A program made the translations under genes and the position numbers. The notes under the pieces were generated by a model. It was not told where the DNA came from. It did no database searches and saw only the letters and a program-made list of their open reading frames with translations. A stretch of DNA of 44,455 nt from RGIG5612 sp045599965 (GTDB lineage: Bacteria; Bacillota; Clostridia; Lachnospirales; Lachnospiraceae), in assembly GCA_045599965.1 (NCBI GenBank), contig JAZRXA010000027.1, positions 1 to 44,455 of the forward strand, written 5' to 3'. Shown here one piece after another: positions 31,485-40,975 of the stretch; the stretch's first letter is position 1; each line of letters opens with the position of its first letter.

Positions 31485-33533
31485 ATGAGCGCATTAATGT
31501 GGTGTGGAATCGGTGCAGGCGTACTTGCTTTAATTTATGCAGGCGTACTTGCTTATATCGTTTCCAAGAGTGATGCTGGCACTGACAAAATGAAAGAAAT
31601 TGCAAAAGCTATTTCTGATGGTGCAAAAGCATTTTTGTTTTCTGAATACAAAATTCTTGTTATTTTCGTATTAGTTTTAGGTCTTATCCTTGGATTTGCA
31701 ATTAGTTGGGTAACAGCTCTTTGCTTCTTAGTAGGTGCTGTATTCTCAGTTCTTGCTGGATTCATTGGTATGACAGTAGCAACACAGGCAAATGTTCGTA
31801 CAGCTAATGCTGCAAGAACAAAAGGAATGAATGGTGCTTTAGGCGTAGCTTTCAAGGGTGGCGCAGTTATGGGTATGTGCGTTGCTGGTCTTGGATGCTT
31901 AGGCGCAAGCGCTATTTACTTTATTACAGGTGATGTTGACGTATTATTCGGATTCTCACTTGGTGCTTCTTCAATCGCTTTATTCGCACGTGTTGGCGGT
32001 GGTATTTATACTAAAGCTGCTGACGTTGGTGCTGACTTAGTTGGTAAAGTTGAAGCTGGTATTCCTGAAGATGATCCTCGTAACCCAGCTGTTATCGCTG
32101 ATAACGTTGGTGACAACGTAGGTGACGTTGCTGGTATGGGTGCTGACCTTTTTGAATCATATGTTGGTTCATTTATCTCAGCTATTACTTTAGGTGTTGC
32201 ATTTGCAGGTGGCGGAGCTCAAGCAGCTTTCAGCCCATACGTATTATTCCCAATGCTTATTTCTGCAATCGGTCTTATCGCTTCTATTATTGGTACATTA
32301 TTCGTACGTACTAAAGAAGGCGCTAACCCTCAGGTTGCATTAAATATTGGTACATATGTTTCTGCAGGCGTAGTTATTGCTTGTGCATTTGTTTTTGCAA
32401 TATTCTTCTTAGGCGATGTTAAACCTGCTATCGCAGTTGTTGCTGGTATCGCAGTTGGTTTATTAATCGGCACACTTACAGAAGTTTACACATCAGATAA
32501 ATATGGTAGTGTTAAAGAAATTGCTAAGCAGTCTGAAACAGGTTCTGCTACAACAATTATCTCAGGTCTTTCAGTTGGTATGAGATCAACAGTTCTTCCA
32601 ATCGTCCTTATATGTGTTGGTATCTTTGTATCATACATGTTAATGGGTGTATTCGGAATTGCTTTAGCAGCAGTTGGTATGCTTTCAACTACTGGTATCA
32701 CAGTTGCTGTTGATGCTTATGGTCCAATCGCTGATAACGCTGGTGGTATTGCTGAAATGTCAGGTCTTCCTGAAGATGTACGTAGTATCACAGACCAATT
32801 AGACTCAGTTGGTAATACAACAGCTGCTATTGGTAAAGGTTTTGCTATTGGTAGTGCTGCTCTTACAGCTCTTGCACTCTTTACAAGCTTCGCTGATAAG
32901 ATCGACGCAAATACAACAGCAATGCTTTCAATTGATATCTTAGATGCAAACGTAGTTATCGGTCTTTTAATAGGTGGTATGTTAACATTTATTTTCTCAG
33001 CACTTACAATGTCATCAGTTTCTAAAGCTGCTAACGAAATGATTGAAGAAGTTCGTCGTCAGTTCAGAGAGATTCCTGGTCTTCTTGAAGGCAAAGCTAC
33101 TCCTGATTACAAGACATGCGTATCTATTTCAACAAATGCAGCTCTTAAGCAAATGGTTGTTCCAGCTGTTATCGCTATCGTAGCTCCTATCCTTGTAGGT
33201 TTCTTACTTGGTGTTGAAGCTCTTGGCGGACTTCTTGCTGGTTCACTTGTTTCTGGTGTTCTTATGGCTATTTTCATGAGTAATGCTGGTGGTGCTTGGG
33301 ACAATGCAAAGAAATATATTGAAGGTGGAAAACATGGTGGAAAAGGTTCTGCAGCTCATGCAGCGGCAGTTGTAGGCGATACAGTTGGTGATCCTTTCAA
33401 AGATACATCAGGTCCTTCAATCAACATTCTTATTAAGCTTATGACAATTGTTTCATTAGTATTCGTTCCTGCTTTCTTGAGCGTATTTAATGCAATTGGT
33501 GCATCAAGCATCTTAGAATGGTTATTCAAGTAA
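31485..33533 (+). CDS. hppA: Membrane-bound, ion-pumping pyrophosphatase, K+-dependent type
   Basis: Uses pyrophosphate hydrolysis to pump H+ or Na+ across the membrane. 682 residues with about 16 hydrophobic helices. The substrate loops DNVGDNVGDVAGMGADLFES and GGAWDNAKKYIEGG, and the VGDTVGDPFKDTSGPS segment, are all present. The motif GNTTAAIGKG (about 443-452) has Ala and Gly at the two positions that are Lys and Thr in K+-independent enzymes, which puts it in the K+-dependent class; whether it pumps Na+ or H+ cannot be settled by eye. ATG 31485 follows AAAGGAG. Single-gene unit with own promoter and terminator; saves energy in an anaerobe by recycling PPi. Confidence 0.95.
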   Translation: MSALMWCGIGAGVLALIYAGVLAYIVSKSDAGTDKMKEIAKAISDGAKAFLFSEYKILVIFVLVLGLILGFAISWVTALCFLVGAVFSVLAGFIGMTVATQANVRTANAARTKGMNGALGVAFKGGAVMGMCVAGLGCLGASAIYFITGDVDVLFGFSLGASSIALFARVGGGIYTKAADVGADLVGKVEAGIPEDDPRNPAVIADNVGDNVGDVAGMGADLFESYVGSFISAITLGVAFAGGGAQAAFSPYVLFPMLISAIGLIASIIGTLFVRTKEGANPQVALNIGTYVSAGVVIACAFVFAIFFLGDVKPAIAVVAGIAVGLLIGTLTEVYTSDKYGSVKEIAKQSETGSATTIISGLSVGMRSTVLPIVLICVGIFVSYMLMGVFGIALAAVGMLSTTGITVAVDAYGPIADNAGGIAEMSGLPEDVRSITDQLDSVGNTTAAIGKGFAIGSAALTALALFTSFADKIDANTTAMLSIDILDANVVIGLLIGGMLTFIFSALTMSSVSKAANEMIEEVRRQFREIPGLLEGKATPDYKTCVSISTNAALKQMVVPAVIAIVAPILVGFLLGVEALGGLLAGSLVSGVLMAIFMSNAGGAWDNAKKYIEGGKHGGKGSAAHAAAVVGDTVGDPFKDTSGPSINILIKLMTIVSLVFVPAFLSVFNAIGASSILEWLFK

Positions 33534-33556
33534 AATAATTTTTGATAACAAGAATT

Positions 33557-33584
33557 AAAGCCTCGCTTTTAGCGAGGCTTTTTG
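33557..33584 (+). terminator. Terminator after hppA
   Basis: AAGCCTCGCT (33558-33567) pairs with AGCGAGGCTT (33571-33580) followed by T. Confidence 0.9.
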
Positions 33585-33644
33585 CTTATACAAAAATCCC
33601 AGATAATATGTATAATATAAGTATAAAATTGAGGGGTGAATAAC

Positions 33645-34460
33645 ATGTCTACAATAAATAAAGAAGATTATGAAGAACCATGTTGTCCGTATACAAAGCC
33701 ACAGGCTACTGAAAGAATACCAATTGGCAGAGTAATTGAAAAACTTGATGAATACTTAAACGCTAACGATTACGCATGGGCAGAAAGACATCTTAAATAT
33801 TGGGAGGAAGAAGCGAGAGCCTTTGGAGATAACGACGGACTTTTGAGTCTTCTTAATGAGCAAATTGGCCTATACAGAAAAACTGTAAAAGAAGAGGAGG
33901 CTATGAAGGCCTGCGAAGAAGCGTTAAATGTTGCACACGAAATTGGACTTGATGGCACTGTTTCTATGGGAACAACGCTTATCAATGTTGCCACAGCCTA
34001 TAAGTCTTTTGAAAAAACTAATGAAGCAATAGAGCTTTATAAAAAAGCAAAGGAAATATATGAATCACATCTTAAAGATGATGATGAAAAATTAGCAAGT
34101 CTTTATAACAATATGGCAGTTTCTTTAATAGAAGTTAAAGAGTTCGATGAAGCAGAAGAATTGTTCAACAAGGCGCTTAAGATAATGGAAAAGATGGACC
34201 AAGGCGAATTAGAAATGGCAATTACTCATTGCAATCTTGCTGACCTATATGCGGCGAAATATGGAACTGAAGAAGGCGAAGCAAAAATAATGGAAAACAT
34301 GAATATAGCAGAAGAGTTGCTAAATAAAGAAAACTTAGATAGAAATGGACATTATGCCTTCGTTTGCGAAAAGTGCGCTTTTGTATTTACATGTTACGGA
34401 TACTTCGTAACGGGAAATGAATTGAAAAAGCGTGCAGAGGAAATTTATGGAGAAGTTTAA
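33645..34460 (+). CDS. Tetratricopeptide-repeat protein
   Basis: 271-residue soluble helical protein. ATG 33645 lies 6 bases after GAGGGGTG; a GTG at 33636 falls within the ribosome site. At least three TPR units are visible between about 85 and 240 (e.g. EAIELYKKAKEIYESHLKDD; YNNMAVSLIEVKEFDEAEEL). An N-terminal extension has a CCPYTKPQA stretch. TATAAT at 33611-33616 is a probable -10, but no good -35 is seen. The gene overlaps recD2 by 14 bases, so the two are co-expressed; TPR repeats point to a protein-binding role with unknown partner. Confidence 0.82.
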   Translation: MSTINKEDYEEPCCPYTKPQATERIPIGRVIEKLDEYLNANDYAWAERHLKYWEEEARAFGDNDGLLSLLNEQIGLYRKTVKEEEAMKACEEALNVAHEIGLDGTVSMGTTLINVATAYKSFEKTNEAIELYKKAKEIYESHLKDDDEKLASLYNNMAVSLIEVKEFDEAEELFNKALKIMEKMDQGELEMAITHCNLADLYAAKYGTEEGEAKIMENMNIAEELLNKENLDRNGHYAFVCEKCAFVFTCYGYFVTGNELKKRAEEIYGEV

Positions 34461-36720
34461 AGCATTTGTAGACAAAATTATATATAGAAATGAAGAAAAC
34501 GGCTATACAGTATTAGAAGCATCTGAAAACGGGTGCGAAAGTATCTGCGTAGGCGTTTTTAATTATATAAGTGAAGGCGAATATCTAGAGTTTACCGGAG
34601 AGTTTGTTTTGCATCCTTCGTATGGTGAACAATTTAAAGTAGAATCTTATGAAAGCATTATGCCAGAAAGCGTTGTTGCTATTGAAAGATATTTAGGTAG
34701 CGGCGCAATAAAAGGTATCGGCCCTGTAATGGCTAAAAAAATCGTCGATAAGTTTGGTGAAGATACATTAAGAATTATGGACGAAGAGCCAGAATGCTTA
34801 GCTCAGATAAAAGGCATATCTATGAAAAAAGCACAAGAGATTGCAGCGCAGCAAGAAGAAAAAAAGGACATCCAAAAAGCGATGATTTTTCTTGCTAATC
34901 TAGGAATTTCAAACGTGCTTGCAGTAAAAATCTATAAACAATATCAAAATGCAATCTACGATATCATCCGCGAAAATCCTTATAAACTTGCCGACGATAT
35001 AACAGGCGTTGGATTTAAGAAAGCTGACGAGATAGCTTTTAAGGCAGGAATCACCCCGGATTCAGATTTTAGAATTCAGAGCTGTATTATTTACGAATTA
35101 ACTAAAGGGGCACAAGATGGAAATGTATATTTGCCAGAAGATGTATTAAAGAATAGAACACTTAAAACTTTAATGCCGTTTACTTCGGACGGTCCTTTTG
35201 AAATTACAAATGAAGATATTGATAGAAACTTAATGGACCTAGCTGTTGAAAAACGAATAATTATTAAGAATCCAAAAACCAGCGAGAACGAAGAAAACCT
35301 TTCGCGTCAAATTTATTATTCATTATATTACTACACCGAAGCTAACATAGCTAAGATGATGATGGATATAAATTTAAAAGCAGATATAGCAGAGGATAAA
35401 ATAGAAGCCCGCATAAAAAAGATAGAGTCTGAATCAAAAATTATTTTAGATGAGAAACAAAGAAATGCTGTAAAAGAAGCTGTTAATTCTGGAGTATTAA
35501 TTATGACTGGTGGTCCTGGAACAGGAAAGACTACCACAATAAATACAATCATAAAATATTTTGAAGAGGACTATAAAGAAATTATTCTTGCAGCCCCTAC
35601 GGGAAGAGCAGCAAAAAGAATGACAGAAGCTACCGGTTGGGAAGCAAAAACTTTGCATAGGCTCTTAGAACTTGCAAGTGATATAGAAGATACTTCGGCG
35701 GGAGCAAGATTTCAAAGAAATGAAGATTATCCATTAGAAGCAGATGTAATTATAGTTGATGAAGTTTCTATGGTTGATATCTTTTTAATGAATGCACTCT
35801 TAAAAGCTGTTACGCCGGGCACAAGACTTATTTTAGTTGGCGATGTGGACCAGCTTCCTAGTGTTGGTGCGGGCAATGTCTTAAAAGATTTAATCGATAG
35901 TGAATGCTTTAAGACAGTTAAGCTTTCTAAAATCTTCAGACAAGCAGAAGAAAGTGACATAGTTGTTAATGCTCACAAAATTAATAGAGGCGAGAATATT
36001 GAATTAAGAACTGACAGCAAAGATTTCATATTCATAAAAAGGGAAAATCAAAACGCTGTCTTAAGTGCGGTATTAGGTCTTGTAAAAGATAAACTTCCAG
36101 ATTATGTAAAAACGGATATTAGAGAAATTCAAGTTTTAGCACCAACAAAAAAAGGAACTCTAGGAGTTGAGTTCTTAAATAAGTTTTTGCAAGAAAATCT
36201 TAACCCGGCAGAAAAATCAAAAACTGAAATCGCTTCGGGAAATGAAATCTTTCGAGAAGGCGATAAAGTTATGCATATAAAAAATAATTATTCGCTCGAT
36301 TGGGAAATGAGAACAACTAGCGGGTTTGTATATGAAAAAGGAACCGGTGTATTTAACGGAGACATAGGCGTAATAGAAAGAATAAATGAATATACCAGAT
36401 TAGTTGAAGTTCATTTTGATGATGGAAGATATGTCATCTATGATTTCGAGCAGCTAGAAGAACTTGTACTCGCTTATGCAACTACAATTCATAAAGCGCA
36501 AGGAAGCGAGTATCCAGCAGTAATATTGCCGCTCATATCAGGTCCCGAGATGCTTATGAATAGAAATATTCTTTATACAGCTGTAACTAGAGCAAAGTCA
36601 TGTGTATGCATAGTAGGAACTAACGAGGCTGTTACAAAGATGATAAAAAATGAAAGAAGCACAAAAAGATATTCTGGTCTTTTAGATAGACTTGCCGAAC
36701 TAAGAGGAACGGTTTGGTAA
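34447..36720 (+). CDS. recD2: RecD2-like ATP-dependent DNA helicase
   Basis: Superfamily 1B 5'-3' helicase found in bacteria without RecBCD; linked to repair and fork stability. 757 residues. N-terminal OB-like domain (YTVLEASE) and tandem helix-hairpin-helix repeats (AIKGIGPVMAKKIVDKFG), then the motor with Walker A GGPGTGKTT (about 355-363), Walker B VDEVSMVD, and YATTIHKAQGSEYPAV (motif V/VI region). Start ATG 34447 with GAGGAAA upstream lies inside the TPR gene; the longer reading from 34432 adds only five residues and no ribosome site. Its stop abuts the stop of the convergent comF-like gene with no gap. Confidence 0.92.
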   Translation: MEKFKAFVDKIIYRNEENGYTVLEASENGCESICVGVFNYISEGEYLEFTGEFVLHPSYGEQFKVESYESIMPESVVAIERYLGSGAIKGIGPVMAKKIVDKFGEDTLRIMDEEPECLAQIKGISMKKAQEIAAQQEEKKDIQKAMIFLANLGISNVLAVKIYKQYQNAIYDIIRENPYKLADDITGVGFKKADEIAFKAGITPDSDFRIQSCIIYELTKGAQDGNVYLPEDVLKNRTLKTLMPFTSDGPFEITNEDIDRNLMDLAVEKRIIIKNPKTSENEENLSRQIYYSLYYYTEANIAKMMMDINLKADIAEDKIEARIKKIESESKIILDEKQRNAVKEAVNSGVLIMTGGPGTGKTTTINTIIKYFEEDYKEIILAAPTGRAAKRMTEATGWEAKTLHRLLELASDIEDTSAGARFQRNEDYPLEADVIIVDEVSMVDIFLMNALLKAVTPGTRLILVGDVDQLPSVGAGNVLKDLIDSECFKTVKLSKIFRQAEESDIVVNAHKINRGENIELRTDSKDFIFIKRENQNAVLSAVLGLVKDKLPDYVKTDIREIQVLAPTKKGTLGVEFLNKFLQENLNPAEKSKTEIASGNEIFREGDKVMHIKNNYSLDWEMRTTSGFVYEKGTGVFNGDIGVIERINEYTRLVEVHFDDGRYVIYDFEQLEELVLAYATTIHKAQGSEYPAVILPLISGPEMLMNRNILYTAVTRAKSCVCIVGTNEAVTKMIKNERSTKRYSGLLDRLAELRGTVW

Positions 36721-37470
36721 TTATCCAACTATACTAGTAGTTAAAAAATAAACTCTTTTGACTCCGGCATCTTTTAATATTCTTGAAGCTTCGTTTAGAG
36801 TAGCGCCCGAAGTCATAATATCATCTAGTAAAATTACGCTTTCGTATTTACATGTTTCAAAAACACTAAATGCATTGCTAACGTTTTTTAAGCGTTGCCG
36901 TGCATTTAATTTTTTTTGAGGTCTAGTATTTACTGACCTTAATAAAAACGTGGAATCAACAGGTAGGTCAACATTGTAGAGAATAGATAAATATTTACTA
37001 AGTTCTAATGCAATAAGTTCGGATTGGTTAAAACCACGAGATCTTAATTTGTTTTCATGTAGCGGAATAGGAATAAGAACTTCGGCTTTCCAAAACAAAA
37101 TAATCTTGCCTAAACATCTAGCCATCTCATAGCCAATAAATGAAGCATTATCTTTTCTTCTTGCAAACTTTAATCCATAAATAATATTTCTTGCGCTGTC
37201 GTCATGAAGTAGCATTCCAAATCCAGCATCAAAAAATCTTTTAGTAGTTTTGCAATCTTTGCAATATGTTTCATCGCTTGAACTAAGAGGTTTAGAGCAT
37301 ATAAAACATCTATCCCCCAAATTATACTTTAGCTTTTCGTAACATGTTTCGCAGATATAAGGAAACTTTGGCATCTTGAATAATTCAAATGGCAAAATCT
37401 CATCGCACACAGGGCAACGAAGAGGAAAAAAGATTTGCAACACTATGTTGAGTATTTTTTTGAATTTCAT
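36721..37470 (-). CDS. comF: ComF-family phosphoribosyltransferase-like protein
   Basis: 249-residue protein of the ComF family, required for DNA uptake in competent bacteria and linked to ssDNA handling. The N-terminal double zinc ribbon uses CPVCDEIL, CETC, CFIC and CKDC (about residues 19-75). The phosphoribosyltransferase fold carries the PRPP loop VILLDDIMTSGATLNEA near residue 210. No other competence gene is in view. It ends back to back with recD2: the two stop codons touch at 36720/36721, so no terminator can lie between them. Confidence 0.9.
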   Translation of the reverse strand: MKFKKILNIVLQIFFPLRCPVCDEILPFELFKMPKFPYICETCYEKLKYNLGDRCFICSKPLSSSDETYCKDCKTTKRFFDAGFGMLLHDDSARNIIYGLKFARRKDNASFIGYEMARCLGKIILFWKAEVLIPIPLHENKLRSRGFNQSELIALELSKYLSILYNVDLPVDSTFLLRSVNTRPQKKLNARQRLKNVSNAFSVFETCKYESVILLDDIMTSGATLNEASRILKDAGVKRVYFLTTSIVG

Positions 37471-37561
37471 AACAAAGATATGAAACTAGAACTTACAAAA
37501 TGTGCGAGAAGAGCACATAAAAAATATAACATGAAAAGGCAATTTTTTAAATAAAAAGATA
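37471..37561. other. Gap upstream of comF and the str promoter
   Basis: AT-rich. Contains a hairpin TGTGC/GCACA near 37500-37516 and presumably the comF promoter on the minus strand, which I cannot pinpoint. Confidence 0.3.
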
Positions 37562-37590
37562 TTGACTTATTAGGCTGTTTTTCCTATAAT
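37562..37590 (+). promoter_or_regulatory. Promoter of the rpsL-rpsG-fusA operon
   Basis: TTGACT (37562-37567), 17-bp spacer, TATAAT (37585-37590). Confidence 0.82.
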
Positions 37591-37598
37591 CATTAGGC

Positions 37599-37632
37599 AC
37601 GCGCAAAAATGCGTGAATGTTTTTGTGCGCGT
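37599..37632 (+). promoter_or_regulatory. Hairpin at the start of the rpsL leader
   Basis: ACGCGC (37599-37604) and AAAAA pair with TTTTT and GCGCGT (to 37632), with a small bulge and a 10-base loop. It begins about 9 bases after the -10 so it is at the transcript's 5' end; may protect or regulate the mRNA. Confidence 0.5.
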
Positions 37633-37659
37633 TATAACATCTAAAGAAAGGAGAATAAT

Positions 37660-38076
37660 ATGCCGACATTTAACCAATTAGTTAGAAAAGGAAGACAAAC
37701 ATCAGTTAAGAAATCTACTGCACCAGCTCTTCAGAAGAACTATAACTCTCTTCGTAAGAAAACAACTGATACAGCATCACCACAAAAGCGTGGCGTTTGC
37801 ACAGCAGTAAAGACAGCAACACCTAAGAAGCCTAATTCAGCTCTTAGAAAAATTGCGAGAGTTCGTCTTTCAAATGGTATCGAAGTTACATCTTATATTC
37901 CTGGCGAAGGTCACAACCTTCAGGAGCATAGTGTTGTATTAATCCGTGGTGGTCGTGTTAAAGACTTACCAGGTACAAGATACCACGTAATCAGAGGCAC
38001 ACTTGATACAGCAGGCGTTGCAGATAGACGTCAAGCTAGATCTAAGTATGGTGCTAAGAGACCTAAACAAAAATAA
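37660..38076 (+). CDS. rpsL: Ribosomal protein uS12
   Basis: 138-residue decoding-centre protein. Starts MPTFNQLVRKGRQTSVKKST; TPKKPNSALRKIARVRLSNG contains the conserved Lys at the position where streptomycin resistance changes occur, so the wild-type (sensitive) residue is present. ATG 37660 has AAAGGAGA. Leads rpsG and fusA. Confidence 0.96.
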   Translation: MPTFNQLVRKGRQTSVKKSTAPALQKNYNSLRKKTTDTASPQKRGVCTAVKTATPKKPNSALRKIARVRLSNGIEVTSYIPGEGHNLQEHSVVLIRGGRVKDLPGTRYHVIRGTLDTAGVADRRQARSKYGAKRPKQK

Positions 38077-38210
38077 GGTCTAGTAACTAATTACTTACAA
38101 TTGAAGATGGTTGTCGGAAGACTATTATTCTTTATATCTAATAATGTCCCCGGCACCGACACACATGTGAGTACCTATGATTTAATTATGTAGTTAAGGA
38201 GGGAAGAAAC

Positions 38211-38681
38211 GTGCCACGTAAAGGACATACACCTAAAAGAGAAGTATTAGCGGATCCGCTATACAATAGCACAGTAGTAACAAAGCTTATCAATCAAATA
38301 ATGCTTGATGGTAAGAAGGGCGTAGCGCAAAAAATCGTTTACGGTGCATTCGCAAGAATTGAAGAGAAGGAAGGAAAGCCTGCTCTTGAAGTTTTTGAAA
38401 CTGCACTTAACAACGTTATGCCACAATTAGAGGTTAAAGCTAGAAGAATCGGTGGTGCTACATATCAAGTACCTATCGAAGTTCGTCCAGAGAGACGTCA
38501 AGCTTTAGGCCTTCGTTGGCTTACAACTTTCTCAAGAGCTCGTTCAGAGAAAACTATGGAAGAAAGATTAGCTAACGAGATTATGGATGCAGCTAACGAA
38601 ACAGGTGCATCTGTTAAGAGAAAAGAAGATATGCATAGAATGGCAGAAGCAAACAAAGCTTTTGCTCATTACAGATTTTAA
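38211..38681 (+). CDS. rpsG: Ribosomal protein uS7
   Basis: 156-residue 16S rRNA-binding protein (MPRKGHTPKREVLADPLYNS; RSEKTMEERLANEIMDAANE). Start is GTG 38211 with AAGGAGGG 8 bases before. The 134-bp gap after rpsL has a GC-rich piece (CCCCGGCACCGACACACATG near 38148) and may be the S7 autoregulatory site; no terminator is seen there. fusA begins 15 bases after the stop. Confidence 0.95.
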   Translation: MPRKGHTPKREVLADPLYNSTVVTKLINQIMLDGKKGVAQKIVYGAFARIEEKEGKPALEVFETALNNVMPQLEVKARRIGGATYQVPIEVRPERRQALGLRWLTTFSRARSEKTMEERLANEIMDAANETGASVKRKEDMHRMAEANKAFAHYRF

Positions 38682-38696
38682 TAAGGAGGAATCACC

Positions 38697-40814
38697 TTGG
38701 CGGAAAGAGAATATCCACTTGAGCGTACACGTAATATTGGTATTATGGCACATATCGATGCTGGTAAGACCACTCTTACAGAGCGCATACTTTATTATAC
38801 CGGAGTGAATTATAAAATTGGGGATACTCATGAAGGTACTGCTACTATGGACTGGATGGAGCAGGAACAGGAGAGAGGTATTACAATAACTTCCGCAGCC
38901 ACCACATGTCACTGGACTCCTCAAAAGGAGAACAAACCAGCACCAGGTGCACTAGAGCATCGTATCAATATTATTGATACACCAGGACATGTTGACTTTA
39001 CAGTAGAAGTTGAGCGTTCACTTAGAGTACTTGACGGAGCTGTAGGTGTTTTCTGCGCAAAAGGTGGCGTTGAGCCACAATCAGAAAATGTATGGAGACA
39101 GGCAGATAAATATAATGTACCTCGTATGGCATTCATCAATAAGATGGATATCATGGGAGCTGATTTCTACAACGCTGTTGATATGATTAAGACACGTTTA
39201 GGAAAGAACGCTGTTCCTATTCAATTACCAATCGGTAAGGAAGAAGGATTCCAGGGCATTATCGATTTATTCGAAATGCAAGCATACATTTATAACGATG
39301 AAAAAGGCGAAGACATTACAATCACAGAAGTTCCAGACGATATGAAAGACGAAGCTGAACTTTATCGTCAGGAAATGGTTGAAAAGATTTGCGAATTAGA
39401 TGAGGATTTAACACTTAAGTTTCTTGAGGACGAAATCCCAACAGACGAAGAGCTTAAAGCAGCTCTTAGAAAAGGTACATGTGACTGCACTATCGTGCCT
39501 GTATGCTGTGGTACAGCTTACAGAAACAAAGGAGTTCAGAAACTACTTGATGCTATAGTTGCATACATGCCGGCCCCTACTGACATTCCTCCAATCGAAG
39601 GAACTGACATTAAAGGCAACCCGGTTGTAAGACACTCTTCTGATGAAGAACCATTCTCAGCTTTAGCATTTAAGATTATGACTGATCCTTTTGTAGGTAA
39701 GCTTGCTTACATTAGAGTATACTCAGGTACATTGAATGCAGGTTCATATACTCTTAATGCAACCAAAGAGAAAAAAGAGCGTGCAGGACGTATTTTACAG
39801 ATGCATGCAAACAAGAGAGAAGAACTCGATAGGGTATATTCTGGAGATATCGCTGCTGTTGTTGGCTTCAAGCAAACAACAACTGGTGATACAATCTGCG
39901 ATGAACAACATCCGGTAATATTGGAATCTATGGAATTCCCAGAGCCGGTTATAGAGGTAGCGATTGAGCCTAAAACTAAAGCAGGACAGGGTAAAATGAG
40001 CGAAGCTCTTGCAAAACTGGCAGAGGAGGATCCAACATTCCGCGCCTACACTAATGAAGAAACGGGACAAACTATTATCGCCGGCATGGGTGAACTTCAC
40101 CTAGAGATCATTGTTGACCGTCTTTTACGTGAATTTAAGGTTGAGGCTAATGTCGGAGCTCCTCAGGTTGCATACAAAGAGACATTCACAAAGGCTGTAG
40201 ATGTTGATAGCAAATATGCTAAACAATCTGGTGGTCGTGGACAATATGGACATTGTAAAGTTCGTTTCGAGCCTATGGATGCTAACGCTGAACAAACTTA
40301 CGAATTTGTTTCAGAGGTTGTTGGTGGAGCTATTCCAAAAGAATATATCCCAGCTGTTGGCGCAGGTATCGAAGAAGCAGCTAAGGCTGGTATCTTAGCA
40401 GGTTTCCCTGTACTTGGTATCAGAGCTGTTGTTTATGATGGTTCATACCATGAAGTCGATTCATCAGAAATGGCCTTCCATGTTGCTGGTTCATTAGCAT
40501 TCAAAGATGCTATGCAAAAAGCAGACCCAGTATTACTTGAACCTATTATGAGAGTTGAAGTTACAACTCCTGAAGATTACCTTGGTGACGTTATTGGCGA
40601 TATTAACGGACGCCGTGGTCGCTTAGAGGGAATGGAAGAAATCGGCGGAGGCAGATTAGTAAAAGGATTTGTTCCACTTGCTGAGATGTTCGGCTATTCT
40701 ACAGACCTTCGTTCTAAGACTCAAGGCCGTGGTAATTACTCAATGTTCTTTGAGAGATATGAAAAAGTTCCAAAGAATGTTCAGGACAAAATAATTACAA
40801 CTAAGACAAACTAA
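38697..40814 (+). CDS. fusA: Elongation factor G
   Basis: Translocation GTPase, 705 residues. The start is TTG 38697, 7 bases after AAGGAGG; no ATG is possible before the conserved RTRNIGIMAHIDAGKTT. G motifs: AHIDAGKTT (G1), DTPGHVDF (G3), NKMD (G4). Domain IV and V motifs (GRGQYGHCKV; GDINGRRGRLEGM) are intact. Only one EF-G gene is in the window. A separate tuf promoter follows. Confidence 0.96.
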   Translation: MAEREYPLERTRNIGIMAHIDAGKTTLTERILYYTGVNYKIGDTHEGTATMDWMEQEQERGITITSAATTCHWTPQKENKPAPGALEHRINIIDTPGHVDFTVEVERSLRVLDGAVGVFCAKGGVEPQSENVWRQADKYNVPRMAFINKMDIMGADFYNAVDMIKTRLGKNAVPIQLPIGKEEGFQGIIDLFEMQAYIYNDEKGEDITITEVPDDMKDEAELYRQEMVEKICELDEDLTLKFLEDEIPTDEELKAALRKGTCDCTIVPVCCGTAYRNKGVQKLLDAIVAYMPAPTDIPPIEGTDIKGNPVVRHSSDEEPFSALAFKIMTDPFVGKLAYIRVYSGTLNAGSYTLNATKEKKERAGRILQMHANKREELDRVYSGDIAAVVGFKQTTTGDTICDEQHPVILESMEFPEPVIEVAIEPKTKAGQGKMSEALAKLAEEDPTFRAYTNEETGQTIIAGMGELHLEIIVDRLLREFKVEANVGAPQVAYKETFTKAVDVDSKYAKQSGGRGQYGHCKVRFEPMDANAEQTYEFVSEVVGGAIPKEYIPAVGAGIEEAAKAGILAGFPVLGIRAVVYDGSYHEVDSSEMAFHVAGSLAFKDAMQKADPVLLEPIMRVEVTTPEDYLGDVIGDINGRRGRLEGMEEIGGGRLVKGFVPLAEMFGYSTDLRSKTQGRGNYSMFFERYEKVPKNVQDKIITTKTN

Positions 40815-40853
40815 AAATAGTTTAATATTCAAGGTCAAATAGTTAAAAATTGC

Positions 40854-40882
40854 TTGAAAATATAAGAAATATACAATATAAT
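40854..40882 (+). promoter_or_regulatory. Promoter of tuf
   Basis: TTGAAA (40854-40859), 17-bp spacer, TATAAT (40877-40882). Transcription would yield a leader of about 85 nt with hairpin AACC/GGTT-like pairing at 40905-40925. Confidence 0.75.
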
Positions 40883-40975
40883 TTAATTTGGCCTTTTTAA
40901 AGAAAACCTGACCCATTGCGGGTTAAAAAAAGAACAGCCCGTAAGGGGTATATGAATCAAGGAGGATTTATAAAA